From the NCBI RefSeq assembly GCF_004795855.1, contig NZ_CP039252.1, positions 3,348,001 to 3,412,000 on the forward strand: a stretch of 64,000 nt of DNA, in the 5' to 3' direction. A program made the position numbers and the translations under genes. Below the pieces are notes generated by a model that was given only the letters and a program-made list of their open reading frames with translations, was not told the DNA's origin and did not search any database. Shown one piece after another: positions 10,899 through 21,162 of the stretch; position 1 is the first letter of the stretch; each line of letters starts with the position of its first letter. Origin of the DNA: Hydrogenophaga sp. PAMC20947 (GTDB taxonomy: Bacteria; Pseudomonadota; Gammaproteobacteria; Burkholderiales; Burkholderiaceae_C).

Positions 10899-11591
10899 AT
10901 GTTGCTGCGAGCGATGGGCCGGGTGGAATACGCCCCCACCTTTGAGGCGATGCAGGCGTTCACGGAAGCACGAACGCCTGACACGCCCGACGAGCTGTGG
11001 CTGTGTGAACACCCTGCGGTGTTTACCCAAGGGATTGCCGGGCGCGAAGACCATTTGCTGGCACCTGGGGATATTCCGGTGGTCCAGACCAACCGGGGTG
11101 GGCAGGTGACGTTCCACGGGCCCGGCCAGGTGGTGGTGTATCCACTGGTCAACCTGCAGCGGGCGGGCTACTTTGTCAAAGAGTATGTCTACCGAATCGA
11201 AGACGCCGTGATCCGTACCCTGGACCACTTTGGGGTGACGGGCCACCGGGTGGCCGGCGCGCCGGGGATCTATGTGCGACTGGATGACCCGGGCAGCCAT
11301 GCTTTGTTGCCCCAGCGCCCACAGAAAAAACTGCCGGGCCAACCCACCGTCGATCCCGACTTCACTGGTCTGGGAAAAATTGCCGCACTGGGCATCAAAG
11401 TGAGCCGCCATTGCACCTACCACGGTGTGGCACTCAACGTGGCCATGGACCTGCAACCCTTCCAGCGCATCAACCCTTGTGGGTATCAGGGGCTGGAAAC
11501 CGTGGACCTTTCTACAATCGGGGTGGCCGCTTCATGGGATGAAGCGGCGCAGGTGCTGAGCCACAAGCTCGCCACCGCCCTCTCGCCCTGA
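10899..11591 (+). CDS. lipB: Octanoyl-[ACP]:protein N-octanoyltransferase
   Basis: LipB moves octanoate from acyl carrier protein to lipoyl domains of dehydrogenase complexes, the first step of endogenous lipoate synthesis. The 230-aa protein has the substrate loop '[17 protein letters not shown]' (about 66-82), the catalytic Lys in '[10 protein letters not shown]' and the catalytic Cys in '[13 protein letters not shown]'. Length is usual. It lies 14 bases after ybeD and 26 bases before lipA, so both lipoate enzymes are made from one transcript. Confidence 0.96.
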   Translation: MLLRAMGRVEYAPTFEAMQAFTEARTPDTPDELWLCEHPAVFTQGIAGREDHLLAPGDIPVVQTNRGGQVTFHGPGQVVVYPLVNLQRAGYFVKEYVYRIEDAVIRTLDHFGVTGHRVAGAPGIYVRLDDPGSHALLPQRPQKKLPGQPTVDPDFTGLGKIAALGIKVSRHCTYHGVALNVAMDLQPFQRINPCGYQGLETVDLSTIGVAASWDEAAQVLSHKLATALSP

Positions 11592-11617
11592 ACTTTCACG
11601 CCCCGTGCGTGCACGCC

Positions 11618-12640
11618 ATGAACCGCATCGATACCCCTGCCGCCGCTCCCGAGTCCAACACCGTGCGCGAAGCCCAGACGACCGCCAACTACGATGCCAC
11701 GGCCAAGCAAAAGAGCCAGGCCAAGACGGCGCGCATCCCGATCAAGATCGTGCCGGCCGAGGTGCTGAAGAAGCCGGAGTGGATCCGCGTCAAGGCCGGC
11801 TCGCCGACGACACGCTTTTACGAGATCAAGGATGTGCTGCGGGCCAACAAGCTGGTGACGGTTTGCGAAGAAGCCAGCTGCCCCAACATCGGCGAGTGCT
11901 TTGGCAAGGGCACGGCAACCTTCATGATCATGGGCGACAAGTGCACGCGGCGCTGCCCGTTCTGCGATGTGGGGCACGGCCGCCCCGATCCGCTGGACGC
12001 TGACGAGCCGTTGAACCTGGCCAAAACCATTTCGCAGCTGAAACTGAAATACGTGGTGATCACCAGCGTGGACCGCGACGATTTGCGCGACGGCGGCGCT
12101 GGGCATTTTGTGGACTGCATTCGCCAGATTCGCGAGCTGTCGCCCGGCACGCAAATCGAAGTACTCGTGCCCGATTTCCGGGGCCGCGATGAAAAGGCGC
12201 TGGAAATCCTGAAGGCTGCGCCGCCTGATGTGATGAACCACAACCTGGAGACTGCGCCGCGCCTGTACAAGGAAGCCCGCCCGGGTTCGGACTACCAGTT
12301 CAGCCTGAATCTGCTGAAGAAATTCAAGGCCTTGTTTCCACACATACCCACCAAGAGCGGCATCATGGTGGGCTTGGGCGAGACCGACGAAGAAATTCTG
12401 CAGGTGATGCGTGACATGCGCGCGCACAACATCGAAATGCTGACCATTGGCCAGTACCTCGCGCCCAGCGGCCACCACCTGCCCGTGCGCCGCTATGTGC
12501 ACCCCGACACCTTCAAGATGTTCGAGGCTGAGGCCTACAAGATGGGTTTCACGCACGCAGCGGTGGGCGCCATGGTTCGCAGCAGCTACCACGCGGACCA
12601 GCAGGCCAGTGGCGTGTTGGCCGCACAACCCCAGCGCTGA
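11618..12640 (+). CDS. lipA: Lipoyl synthase
   Basis: LipA is a radical-SAM enzyme that inserts two sulfurs into octanoyl chains placed by LipB. Both iron-sulfur clusters are visible: the auxiliary-cluster cysteines in '[12 protein letters not shown]' and the radical-SAM CxxxCxxC in 'CTRRCPFC'; the C-terminal 'RSSYHA' serine motif is also present. The 340-aa form starts at the ATG at 11618; a GTG three codons earlier is possible. The N-terminal extension of about 45 residues before the conserved core is usual in Burkholderiales. Confidence 0.97.
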   Translation: MNRIDTPAAAPESNTVREAQTTANYDATAKQKSQAKTARIPIKIVPAEVLKKPEWIRVKAGSPTTRFYEIKDVLRANKLVTVCEEASCPNIGECFGKGTATFMIMGDKCTRRCPFCDVGHGRPDPLDADEPLNLAKTISQLKLKYVVITSVDRDDLRDGGAGHFVDCIRQIRELSPGTQIEVLVPDFRGRDEKALEILKAAPPDVMNHNLETAPRLYKEARPGSDYQFSLNLLKKFKALFPHIPTKSGIMVGLGETDEEILQVMRDMRAHNIEMLTIGQYLAPSGHHLPVRRYVHPDTFKMFEAEAYKMGFTHAAVGAMVRSSYHADQQASGVLAAQPQR

Positions 12641-12644
12641 CCAG

Positions 12645-13514
12645 TCAAACGCTGGCCAGAGCGGCTTCAGACGCAGGATCACCTTCGGCATGGGCGGCCT
12701 GAGCCTCATGGCTGCGGGCTGACCAGTCGAGGATTTCGAGACGCCCATCGGCGTGTTCGACCAGCGCCGTGAGACTCTCGACCCAATCGCCATCGTTGCA
12801 GTAAAGAGTGCCGTCGATGGAGCGGATCTCGGCGTGGTGGATGTGGCCACAAACCACGCCGTGCAGCCCCCGCTCACGGGCTTCGCGGGCCACGGCCACT
12901 TCAAAATTACTCACATAGCTCACCGCGCGCTTGACCTTCAGCTTGAGGTAACGCGACAAGCTCCAGTAAGGCAGGCCCAGGCGGGCGCGCCAGGAATTGA
13001 GGCGCCGATTCACCCGCAAGGTCGTTTCATAGGCCCAGTCGCCCACATGGGCCAGCCATTTGGCGCACTGGATCACGCCATCAAAATGGTCGCCGTGGGT
13101 GACCCACAGCAAGCGGCCGTCAGCGGTTTCGTGCACGGCGTCTTCCACCACGTCAACACCACCGAAATTGTGGCCCAGGTACTTGCGGGCGAACTCGTCG
13201 TGGTTGCCCGGTACAAACACCACACGGGTGCCTTTGCGCGCCTTGCGCAACAGCTTTTGCACCACGTCGTTGTGGCCCTGCGGCCAGTACCACTGGCGGC
13301 GCAACTGCCAGCCGTCAATGATGTCGCCCACCAGGTACAGGGTGTCGCACTCCACGGTGCGAAGGAAATCCAGCAGTGCGGTGGCCTGGCAGCCTGCGGT
13401 GCCCAGATGCAGATCTGAGATCCACACCGTGCGCACGCGCAGACGCTCCCGCCCGTCGAACTCGGCTTCGGGCGGATCCATGGGGCCCATGAGAGGGATC
13501 GGGTCGCGTCGCAT
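12645..13514 (-). CDS. LpxH-like UDP-2,3-diacylglucosamine diphosphatase family metallophosphoesterase
   Basis: The 289-aa calcineurin-like phosphoesterase has all metal motifs in order: 'SDLHLG', 'GDIIDGW', 'GNHDEF', 'THGDHFDG' and 'GHIHHAE'. These fit COG2908, which contains LpxH of lipid A synthesis. It is longer than classical LpxH (about 240 aa) and belongs to the group usually annotated as LpxH-like, so hydrolysis of UDP-diacylglucosamine is plausible but not certain. A Met at residue 9 or 12 could also be the start. It is convergent with lipA, with a gap of 4 bases. Confidence 0.8.
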   Translation of the reverse strand: MRRDPIPLMGPMDPPEAEFDGRERLRVRTVWISDLHLGTAGCQATALLDFLRTVECDTLYLVGDIIDGWQLRRQWYWPQGHNDVVQKLLRKARKGTRVVFVPGNHDEFARKYLGHNFGGVDVVEDAVHETADGRLLWVTHGDHFDGVIQCAKWLAHVGDWAYETTLRVNRRLNSWRARLGLPYWSLSRYLKLKVKRAVSYVSNFEVAVAREARERGLHGVVCGHIHHAEIRSIDGTLYCNDGDWVESLTALVEHADGRLEILDWSARSHEAQAAHAEGDPASEAALASV

Positions 13515-13635
13515 GCCCCACAGTTTCGTCCCGCACCATGGCCGTCGGATGACGTTTGCGCGAGGGTTTCATGACAGGGCACGACACCCTGAATGAACAG
13601 GCGCCGGGTACACTCGCGCGCTCGCGCCGCTCAAC

Positions 13636-13986
13636 TCAAGCTTGAGGATTCAACTTTTCCCATGCCGTGATGGCTTCGGCTGCGTACATCAGCGCCGGGC
13701 CTCCGCCCATGTACACACACACAGCGAGCATTTCTTCGAGCTCGGCGCGTGTGCACTGCAGGCGGTGCAAAGCTTTGACGTGAAAGCCGATACAGCCCGA
13801 GCAGCGCTGGGTCACACCGATGGACAACGCGATCAACTCTTTCTGTTTGGCGCTGAGCACGCCGTCGGTGATGGCCGCTTTGGCCAACGCGCCAAAGCCA
13901 GCCATGGCATCTGGCTGTGCCTTGCGAAACGGGGCAAGACTGTCGTTGATGTCTTGCATCAATCCGCTGTGATCAAACGTAGCCAT
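13636..13986 (-). CDS. Carboxymuconolactone decarboxylase/AhpD-like protein
   Basis: The 116-aa all-helical protein carries the AhpD-type motif 'RCSGCIGFHVKAL': a CxxC pair followed four residues later by His, which is the redox/peroxidase centre of the family. Short single-domain members are often thiol peroxidases or of unknown substrate. The start ATG at 13986 has AAAGGA upstream on the minus strand; a longer frame upstream lacks a ribosome site. It is divergent from the DMT exporter with a 35-base gap. Confidence 0.82.
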   Translation of the reverse strand: MATFDHSGLMQDINDSLAPFRKAQPDAMAGFGALAKAAITDGVLSAKQKELIALSIGVTQRCSGCIGFHVKALHRLQCTRAELEEMLAVCVYMGGGPALMYAAEAITAWEKLNPQA

Positions 13987-14021
13987 GAAAGCGTGTCCTT
14001 TGTGAAGAATGGAATTTCCGT

Positions 14022-14870
14022 ATGAACGCCAACCTGCTGGCCCTGGGTGCCATCGTGATCTGGGCATCGCTGGCCGCGCTGGCGGTGGCGGTCACGCATG
14101 TGCCGCCGTTTTTGTTGACCGGTCTCGCACTGCTGACAGGCAGTTTGATCGCACTGCCACTGTCGCGCTTTGATTTTCGTCAGTGGCTCGTCCCGCCAAA
14201 GACGCTGGCGATTGGTGTGTTTGGTCTGTTTGGCTACCACTTTCTGCTGTTCATGGCGCTGCAGAATGCGCCGCCGGTGCAGGCCAATCTGATCAACTAC
14301 CTGTGGCCGCTGGGCATTGTGGTGATGGCGCCGCTGTACCTGCCGGGTATGTCGCTGACCCCGCGCCACCTGCTGGCCGCCCTGTTGGGTTTTGGCGGTG
14401 CGGCCCTGGCCATTCTGGGCGGCCGGGCCACCGATCCGGATGCGCCGCTTTGGGCCTGGGGCTACATACCAGCGCTGATTTCGGCCTTCATCTGGGCCAG
14501 CTACTCGCTGCTCACCAAGCGGGTGAAGCCCTTCCCCACCGCTGCCATCGGCAGCTTTGCACTGATCTCGGGGGTGTTGGCCTTGCTGTGCCACGCCTGG
14601 CTGGAGCCCTCGACCCCGCTGTCGGGCTCCGATTGGGTTGTGATCGTTCTGATCGGACTGGGTCCGCTGGGAGGTTCGTTTTTCCTGTGGGACGCCGCGC
14701 TCAAACGCGGCGACGCGCGCCAGATCGGGGTTTTGAGCTTCATCACGCCGCTGCTGTCCACACTGGTCTTGCTGGCCATGCAGCGCCAGATGCCCAGCTG
14801 GTCGGTGGGTCTGGCGGCGCTGATGATCGTGGGCGCGGCGGTGATTGCCACGCGAAAAAGCAGGGTCTAG
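14022..14870 (+). CDS. EamA/DMT-superfamily permease
   Basis: The 282-aa protein has ten hydrophobic helices arranged as two EamA repeats (about 1-135 and 140-280), with the typical 'LINYLWPLGIVVMAPL' and 'SAFIWASYSLLTKRVKP' segments. It resembles aromatic-amino-acid or drug/metabolite exporters of the YddG type. The substrate cannot be told from sequence. It begins 35 bases from the divergent AhpD-like gene. Confidence 0.85.
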   Translation: MNANLLALGAIVIWASLAALAVAVTHVPPFLLTGLALLTGSLIALPLSRFDFRQWLVPPKTLAIGVFGLFGYHFLLFMALQNAPPVQANLINYLWPLGIVVMAPLYLPGMSLTPRHLLAALLGFGGAALAILGGRATDPDAPLWAWGYIPALISAFIWASYSLLTKRVKPFPTAAIGSFALISGVLALLCHAWLEPSTPLSGSDWVVIVLIGLGPLGGSFFLWDAALKRGDARQIGVLSFITPLLSTLVLLAMQRQMPSWSVGLAALMIVGAAVIATRKSRV

Positions 14871-15082
14871 GTGCCGGTCGGATCTTGGGGCCTGCGCGGC
14901 AGTAGGCGTCGAAGCAAAAAGGGGCCCCAGCGAGGGCGGTTTTCGCCAGATTTGCAGCCTCATGGCCCAGCTATGGGGCAAAAAGGCGGTGGAAATTGGA
15001 CCGCTGCGGCCACGTTGCAGCCGACGATCCTTCTGCCGCGCAGACGCTTAGGGCGCCGAAGGCGAAAAACGGATCCAGGATC

Positions 15083-15916
15083 TCACTCGAACGCCGTGCG
15101 CTGCTGCAGGGTATCGGGCGGTAGCCGGTCGATCTCGGCAAGCAGGGCAGCCAGCCCCCGCCCGGCTGCCTCCAGCAAGCGCTCGCCTTTGGCCGCGGTG
15201 GCCGCGCCCGCATTGCCCACGGCCCCTTCGGCGTTGTAGTCCTGCATCTGCCAGCCCAGCTTGGCACTTTTTCCATTGCCCACAATTGGAAATTCGGCGG
15301 CGCGGGTCTGTGAGGTCGAGCGGAAATACTCGGCTTGCGCCATGCGCACCTGCGCCGGTTTGAGTGCCAGCATCATGGACGTTTCAATCTCGCCGGCATG
15401 GATGCCAAAACGGTGTTCTTCGTCACTGAACAAGTCGTTGACATCCTGGCCCTGTGCGTCGATCAACGGCAGGTTGAACCAGCTCACGCTGTACACCAGC
15501 ATGCCGAGACGGGCCCGCAGATCGCGCGCCACCAGATCCATGGCGCCCACTTGCCCGCCATGGGCATTGAACAACACCAGCTTGTTCACACCACTGGCCG
15601 CCACACATTCACCGATCTCTGTCCAGATGCGGATCAGCGTTTCCGCCTTGAGCGTTAGCGTACCCGGAAAGCGGGTGTGCTCGGGGCTGAAGCCCACGGC
15701 CTGCGTGGGCAGAAACAAGGCTGGCAAGCCGGGCGCCAGATGTGGCACAGCCGCGCTCACCACGCCGTTGACGATGTCGGCGTCGACCGAGAGGGGCAAA
15801 TGCGGTCCGTGCTGCTCGGTGGCGGCCACCGGTAAAACCGCGATGGCGCGTGCCTTGTCGAGTTGTGAAAAATCGGCGGTGCTGAGGTCGGACCAATAAG
15901 GCGATGCTGGCGTCAT
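15083..15916 (-). CDS. Creatininase-family amidohydrolase
   Basis: The 277-aa protein has the family metal ligands: 'TEQHGPHLPLSVDADI' (Glu, His, Asp), 'NAHGGQVGAMDL' and 'HAGEIETSMML' (Glu). Creatininase-fold enzymes hydrolyse creatinine or other cyclic amides, and members include formamide hydrolases of riboflavin-type pathways; the substrate here is unknown. The ATG at 15916 gives the usual N-terminus; the frame extends upstream with unlikely sequence. The 212 bases between it and the DMT gene hold nothing I can identify. Confidence 0.85.
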   Translation of the reverse strand: MTPASPYWSDLSTADFSQLDKARAIAVLPVAATEQHGPHLPLSVDADIVNGVVSAAVPHLAPGLPALFLPTQAVGFSPEHTRFPGTLTLKAETLIRIWTEIGECVAASGVNKLVLFNAHGGQVGAMDLVARDLRARLGMLVYSVSWFNLPLIDAQGQDVNDLFSDEEHRFGIHAGEIETSMMLALKPAQVRMAQAEYFRSTSQTRAAEFPIVGNGKSAKLGWQMQDYNAEGAVGNAGAATAAKGERLLEAAGRGLAALLAEIDRLPPDTLQQRTAFE

Positions 15917-16025
15917 GACCCGCAGTGTAAGGCGGCGCCCTCTGCACCCGGGTTGAAAGATCCATCCCCGGGACGCGAAAAAGGGGAAGATTGGAATCCT
16001 CCGCAGCTTCCAGGATGATGCACAC

Positions 16026-16769
16026 ATGACCCAAGACCTCTTTCGCCAAGACGCCTACCGCACCGAGTGCCTTGCCCGGATCACGGCCATCACCGAGCAG
16101 GGCGTGGTGCTGGACCAGACCGTTTTTTACCCGCTGGGCGGAGGACAGGCGGGCGACACCGGCGTATTGCTGCTTGCGGGTGGCAGCGAGCTGGAGATCG
16201 CCGACACCCGCAAGCACAAAGATGCCGAGGGCAACCCCACCAGCGGTATCGTGCATGTGCCCGCACCTGGGCAAGAAGATCTGCTGGCCCGACTCGCCGT
16301 GGGTGCAGCCGTGACAGCGCGGATCGACTGGGCCCGGCGTTTGCGCCTGATGCGCTTTCACACCACCACCCACCTGCTGTGCCACCTGGTGCCCGTCCCG
16401 GTCAATGGCTGTTCGATCACGCCCGACTACGCACGGCTGGACCTGCACATCACCGACCCGCTGGACAAAGAGGCACTCACGGCGGGCATTGCCCAACTGG
16501 TGGCCGCACAGCACCCGGTGAGCCTGGGCAGCGTAACCGATGACGAGCTGGATGCCAATCCGGCGCTGGTGAAGAGCATGAGCGTATCGCCGCCACGGGG
16601 CAGCGGAACGGTGCGCACCGTGCGCATTGGTGAGACCGAGTTGATCGATCTGCAACCCTGCGGCGGCACCCATGTGGGCAACACGGCGGAGATAGGTCGC
16701 GTGGTTGTGACCAAGATCGAGAAGAAATCGGCGACCACGCGTCGGGTGACATTGGGCTTTACCGACTGA
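16026..16769 (+). CDS. alaX: Alanyl-tRNA editing protein AlaX
   Basis: This free-standing homologue of the AlaRS editing domain removes Ser or Gly from mischarged tRNA-Ala. The 247-aa protein has an N-terminal beta-barrel ('FYPLGGGQAGDTG') and the zinc-binding editing core: 'HTTTHLLCHL' (HxxxH) and 'CGGTHVGNTAEIG' (CxxxH). That makes it a type II AlaX without the C-Ala domain. It diverges from the creatininase gene and converges on the CFA synthase gene. Confidence 0.92.
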   Translation: MTQDLFRQDAYRTECLARITAITEQGVVLDQTVFYPLGGGQAGDTGVLLLAGGSELEIADTRKHKDAEGNPTSGIVHVPAPGQEDLLARLAVGAAVTARIDWARRLRLMRFHTTTHLLCHLVPVPVNGCSITPDYARLDLHITDPLDKEALTAGIAQLVAAQHPVSLGSVTDDELDANPALVKSMSVSPPRGSGTVRTVRIGETELIDLQPCGGTHVGNTAEIGRVVVTKIEKKSATTRRVTLGFTD

Positions 16770-16802
16770 TCTGTCCCTGGCGCGGCTGACTCTGCGCTGA
16801 GG

Positions 16803-18035
16803 TCATGGCCGCTCGTGATACATCCAGCCCCGCGACCACGGTTGCATCTGAGGACTTTGACCGGCCGGGCAGCACAGGACCTGGTACAGCGCCACCTCGT
16901 CGTGCTCAAACGCCCAAGCGCAGCCCGCCAGGTAGACGCGCCAGATGCGCCAGCGCCGTTCGTCCACCAAGGGCCGGATGCTCTCTGCGTGCGCTTCAAA
17001 CGCCTCGCTCCAGAGCTGGGTGGTGCGCTGGTAATGTCGCCGCAGGTTCTCCACGTCGATCGCCTCCAGCCCACCCACTTGCAAGGACTTCAACACGGTC
17101 CCGATGTGGGGCAACTCCCCCCGCGGGAACACATAGCGGTGGATAAAGCGACCGCCCCCGAGCCGGGTTTCACCGTCTTGCGGGTCGGTGCTGGTGATGC
17201 CGTGGTTCAGCGCCCAACCGTCGAATTTGAGCAGGCTCTTTACGTGAGAAAAATAGTCCACAAGGTGGTCCAACCCCACGTGCTCGAACATGCCCACACT
17301 GGTGATTCGATCAAAGGGGCCATCGGCGATGGCGCGGTAATCTTGCAGCCGGATCTCGATCCGGTCTTCCAGCCCTGCTTCGCGCACCCGCTGCAACGCC
17401 CATTCATACTGGTTGCGCGACAACGTGACGCCCACACACCTGGCATCCCAAGCCTGCGCTGCGCGCAGCACCAGCGCACCCCACCCACAGCCGATGTCGA
17501 GCAGCCGCTGGCCCGGCTGGAGGCGGATCTTGCGCAGGATGTGATCGATCTTTTTTGCCTGCGCCTGACCCAGTGTTTCGTTGCCCTGCTCAAAATAGGC
17601 GCAGGAATACACCATGCTCTCACCCAGCCACTGCGCGTAAAAATCGTTGGACACGTCGTAGTGGTATTGAATGGCTTCACTGTCGTTCTCGGGCGTGTGA
17701 TCAAAGACGCGGCGCATGCGGCCGAGCAGGCCCTCCGAAAGTTGGGCCGTCTCGGCCAAGCGGTGGGCCACGCTCAGCACATCGTTCATGCTGCCTTTCA
17801 CGTCCAGCAGCCCCTCGACATAAGCCTGCCCCAATGTCTCCAGACTGGGTTCAACCAGCAAAGGCAAGGCCCGCGCATCGAGTACACGGATCTCGACGCG
17901 GGCGGGCAGGCTTTCGCCCAAGAACAGCGACGATTCGCCTTCTGCGCCCCAGCGCAGACAAACGGGCAGATGCAACTGGCCCTGGATGCGCCGCGCCCAA
18001 GGGAGCAACGCACGATCCATTAGTGGTGTTGACAT
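16803..18035 (-). CDS. cfa: Cyclopropane-fatty-acyl-phospholipid synthase (first copy)
   Basis: The 410-aa protein has an N-terminal lipid-binding region and a SAM-dependent methyltransferase domain: 'HYDVSNDFYAQWLGESMVYSCAYF' followed by motif I 'LLDIGCGWGALVL', plus 'EHVGLDHLVDYF' and 'HGITSTDP'. CFA synthases methylenate cis-unsaturated chains in membrane phospholipids. The frame is open to 18302, but ATG 18035 is preceded by GGAGG at 8 bases and starts the conserved protein. A second, distinct homologue lies at 34383-35639. Confidence 0.92.
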   Translation of the reverse strand: MSTPLMDRALLPWARRIQGQLHLPVCLRWGAEGESSLFLGESLPARVEIRVLDARALPLLVEPSLETLGQAYVEGLLDVKGSMNDVLSVAHRLAETAQLSEGLLGRMRRVFDHTPENDSEAIQYHYDVSNDFYAQWLGESMVYSCAYFEQGNETLGQAQAKKIDHILRKIRLQPGQRLLDIGCGWGALVLRAAQAWDARCVGVTLSRNQYEWALQRVREAGLEDRIEIRLQDYRAIADGPFDRITSVGMFEHVGLDHLVDYFSHVKSLLKFDGWALNHGITSTDPQDGETRLGGGRFIHRYVFPRGELPHIGTVLKSLQVGGLEAIDVENLRRHYQRTTQLWSEAFEAHAESIRPLVDERRWRIWRVYLAGCAWAFEHDEVALYQVLCCPAGQSPQMQPWSRGWMYHERP

Positions 18036-18293
18036 CAACGGACCTCCGGTGAAGGGAGTGGGAACACCATTTGTAGCCATTTCAGGCGCCCCTGACCAGC
18101 GGGATCGCCGGAGCGGAGTTCGATGTGTCCGATGTAAGACTCGGGCCGTTCGCCAGACAAAACAACAGCCGCAGCTTATATTTGCGGTAGATCGCCTGGT
18201 TCCGGTGTGCCAACGGAACCAAGCGAACGCCCCGATGCTCACACCGAGGCGGCGCCCAAGGCTGGCCCCCAGCCAACCTTGCTGCTCCGCTCG

Positions 18294-20546
18294 ATGTTTC
18301 AACTGCCCCGCCCCATGCTCTCAACCCTCATTTCACCGGCGACCGCCGCCCGCCACCGTCGATGGATCGCCGGTCTGGCCTTGCTGGCCCCCCTGATGGC
18401 GGGTGCGCAAAGTCTGCTGACCCAGCTCACCGACACCACGGTGGCTCAGACCGAGCAGGTTCGGGCCGAGCTGCTGGCACACGCGCCAGAAGGGGCTGCG
18501 ACGGGGCGCCAGGTCTGGCTGGGCCTGCAGCTGACCCACACCCCCGATTGGCACACCTACTGGAAGAACTCTGGCGACTCCGGCCTGCCCACCGAGCTGC
18601 AATGGACCTTGCCGCCAGGCGTGACGGCCGGCCCGATCGACTGGCCCACCCCTCGCAAGTTTCCACTCGGCCCGCTGGCCAACTACGGCTACAGCGGCAC
18701 GGTGCTGCTGCCCGTACCACTGACGATCGACCCTTCGTTCAAGGGCCAAGACATCGAGGTCAAGCTGTATGCCGCCTGGCTGGCCTGCCGCAAGGAATGC
18801 ATCCCCGAAGAAGGCAACTTCACGATGCGCCTGCCGGTTCAGGGACCGACTGCACTCAACGGCATCGCCTTTGAATCGGCCCGCGCCGCCGCTCCCAGCG
18901 ACCTGCCGGCCGGCGACAGCGCGGTTTCCCCACAAGCCCAGCAACTGGACGTGCAACTCGCCGGCCTGCCCGTGGCGTGGCGGGGCCAGGCGCTGGAGTT
19001 TTTCCCTGAGACTCCGGGCCTGATCGAGCCGGGCTCGCCCTGGAAACAGTCGTGGGACGGCGAGCGCTGGACCGCCAGCGTACCCCTTTCGCCCCAGCGC
19101 AGCGACAGCCCTGATCGATTGGCGCTGGTGGTGGCGCTGGCCAACCCACCTGGCGAAGGCCCCGGCAGCCCCGGCGTGCGCCTGGACGTTCCGGTGCAAG
19201 GCGCCTGGCCCGCCGCTGCAGCCTTGCCCACCGCGGTGCCCGACGCTTTGACCGCCGCCTTGCAAGCCAACGCAGAACGTGCGGCAGGCCAGGATGGCTC
19301 GGCGCCCGGCAGGAGTGGGCCAGCCATCACACTGTGGGCGGCGCTGATCGGCGCCTTGATCGGCGGCATGATCCTCAACCTCATGCCCTGCGTATTTCCG
19401 GTGCTGGCGATCAAGGTGCTCGCTTTCGCACAACACGCCGACGACCGCAGCGCGCACCGCGCGCACGGCCTGGCTTACACGGCGGGCGTGGTCATTTCAT
19501 TCCTGGCGTTGGGCGGCCTGCTGCTCGGGCTGCGCGCAGCCGGTGAGCAGCTGGGCTGGGGCTTTCAACTGCAAAGCCCGGCCGTAGTGGCCTCCCTTGC
19601 CGTTCTGTTCACCCTCATCGGCCTGAACCTCGCCGGTGTCTTTGAACTGGGCAACATCTTGCCCAACTCCATTGCCACCCTGCAAGCCCGCAACCCCACG
19701 GCAGACGCCTTTTTGACTGGCGTGTTGGCCACCGCCATTGCCTCGCCCTGCACCGCGCCGTTCATGGGTGCGTCGATCGGTCTGGCCGTTGGCTTGCCGA
19801 CCGCGCAAGCGCTGGCCGTCTTTGGCACACTGGGCATGGGCATGGCCCTGCCCTACCTCGCTGCCAGCTGGTGGCCAGCCATTGCCCGCGCGCTGCCCCG
19901 CCCCGGCGCATGGATGAACACCTTCCGCCAGTTCATGGCCTTCCCCATGTTCGCCACCGTGGTGTGGCTGCTCTGGGTGCTGGGCCAGCAAAGCGGCATC
20001 GACGGTGCAGCGGCCTTGTTGATGCTGCTGGTGGTGGGGGCTTTGCTGGCCTGGGCACTGGCTTTGCCGAGCAGCAAAAGCCGCAGCGTGCTGGCCGGGT
20101 TGTCGCTGGCCGGCCTGGTGTGGCTGGGCTGGGCTGTGGGACCGAACGTAACGCATCTGCAAGCGGCTGACCTGGGTTCAAAGCCAGTGGCAACCGCCGT
20201 GAAGGGTCTGAGCTGGAAACCTTGGAGTGCCGACAAGCAAGCGGCGTCTCTCGCTGAGGGCCGGCCCGTGTTTGTGGATTTCACCGCCGCGTGGTGTGTC
20301 ACCTGCCAATACAACAAGCGCACCACTTTGGCCGACGCCGACGTGCTCGCCGGCATGGCAGCCAAGCAGGTGGTGTTGCTGAGGGCCGACTGGACGCGCC
20401 GCGATCCAGCCGTCACCGCCGCGCTGGCCGAGCTCGGCCGCAATGGGGTGCCGGTGTACGCGCTGCACACGCCTGGGCAGGCGCCGCGCATCCTGTCAGA
20501 AGTTTTGAGCGTGAGCGACATGCGCGAAGCGTTGGCCGGCATTTGA
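18294..20546 (+). CDS. dsbD: DsbD-type thiol:disulfide interchange protein
   Basis: The 750-aa protein carries electrons from cytoplasmic thioredoxin to periplasmic disulfide proteins. Order: signal peptide ending near 'LMAGAQS'; periplasmic N-terminal domain with a Cys pair in 'ACRKECIPEE'; eight membrane helices with redox Cys in 'NLMPCVFPVLAIKVL' and 'IASPCTAPFMG'; and a C-terminal thioredoxin domain with CVTC at about 668-671. It belongs to the ScsB/DsbD-2 branch with a longer N-terminal domain. The start is uncertain (ATG 18294 or 18315). It is divergent from cfa, with 258 bases between. Confidence 0.9.
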   Translation: MFQLPRPMLSTLISPATAARHRRWIAGLALLAPLMAGAQSLLTQLTDTTVAQTEQVRAELLAHAPEGAATGRQVWLGLQLTHTPDWHTYWKNSGDSGLPTELQWTLPPGVTAGPIDWPTPRKFPLGPLANYGYSGTVLLPVPLTIDPSFKGQDIEVKLYAAWLACRKECIPEEGNFTMRLPVQGPTALNGIAFESARAAAPSDLPAGDSAVSPQAQQLDVQLAGLPVAWRGQALEFFPETPGLIEPGSPWKQSWDGERWTASVPLSPQRSDSPDRLALVVALANPPGEGPGSPGVRLDVPVQGAWPAAAALPTAVPDALTAALQANAERAAGQDGSAPGRSGPAITLWAALIGALIGGMILNLMPCVFPVLAIKVLAFAQHADDRSAHRAHGLAYTAGVVISFLALGGLLLGLRAAGEQLGWGFQLQSPAVVASLAVLFTLIGLNLAGVFELGNILPNSIATLQARNPTADAFLTGVLATAIASPCTAPFMGASIGLAVGLPTAQALAVFGTLGMGMALPYLAASWWPAIARALPRPGAWMNTFRQFMAFPMFATVVWLLWVLGQQSGIDGAAALLMLLVVGALLAWALALPSSKSRSVLAGLSLAGLVWLGWAVGPNVTHLQAADLGSKPVATAVKGLSWKPWSADKQAASLAEGRPVFVDFTAAWCVTCQYNKRTTLADADVLAGMAAKQVVLLRADWTRRDPAVTAALAELGRNGVPVYALHTPGQAPRILSEVLSVSDMREALAGI

Positions 20547-20587
20547 CCTGTGCTGCCTGAGACCTCGGCTACCCGCAAGCGCTCCAC

Positions 20588-21040
20588 ATGATTTCACAAC
20601 GGCTTGAAGCTCCCTGCCATACCAGGCGCCAGGCGATCACAGGCTTTTTGCTGCTCGCCGCCAGTGCCCTGCTCCCGGCATGTTCATCCGAGGCGACAGG
20701 CGCTGCAGACCCACTTCGTGTGGGCATCGAAGAAGGCCGCGATCTGTTCGAGAACCGCAAGGCCCTGATGTTTGATATTCGAGAGCCGGCCGAACACGCC
20801 ACCGGCGTCGCAGCGGGCGCAACGCTGTTGCCCATGTCGCAGCTTCAGCAGCGGGTCAACGAGATTCCCAACGACCCGGCACAGCCTGTGCTGATCATCT
20901 GCCACACCCAGAACCGCTCCAGCAAGGTGGTTCAGGCACTCAAAGACGCCGGCTGGAACAACGTGCGGTATGTGCACGGCGGCATGAGTACCTGGGCGCG
21001 AAACGGTTGGCCCATGGAGAAGCCCGCCCGGGCGTCCTGA
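20588..21040 (+). CDS. Rhodanese-domain lipoprotein
   Basis: The 150-aa protein has an N-terminal signal with 'TRRQAIT' and a lipobox 'LLPAC' (Cys32), followed by one rhodanese domain. The active-site loop is 'ICHTQNRSS' with catalytic Cys105, so sulfurtransferase activity is plausible in the periplasm. It follows dsbD by 41 bases and may be co-transcribed, which links it to periplasmic thiol chemistry. The twin-Arg-like motif makes Tat export possible, but Sec lipoprotein export is equally consistent. Confidence 0.85.
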   Translation: MISQRLEAPCHTRRQAITGFLLLAASALLPACSSEATGAADPLRVGIEEGRDLFENRKALMFDIREPAEHATGVAAGATLLPMSQLQQRVNEIPNDPAQPVLIICHTQNRSSKVVQALKDAGWNNVRYVHGGMSTWARNGWPMEKPARAS

Positions 21041-21162
21041 CTGCGCCTGGCTTCACGAGCCTCTTGCCCACTTCCGCTGACCACCCCTTTCTCAAATCAA
21101 GCGCATTTTTCAACCGGTACCCGGCCCGACCCGGCTGGGTCGACACACCCAGTGCCGTTGCC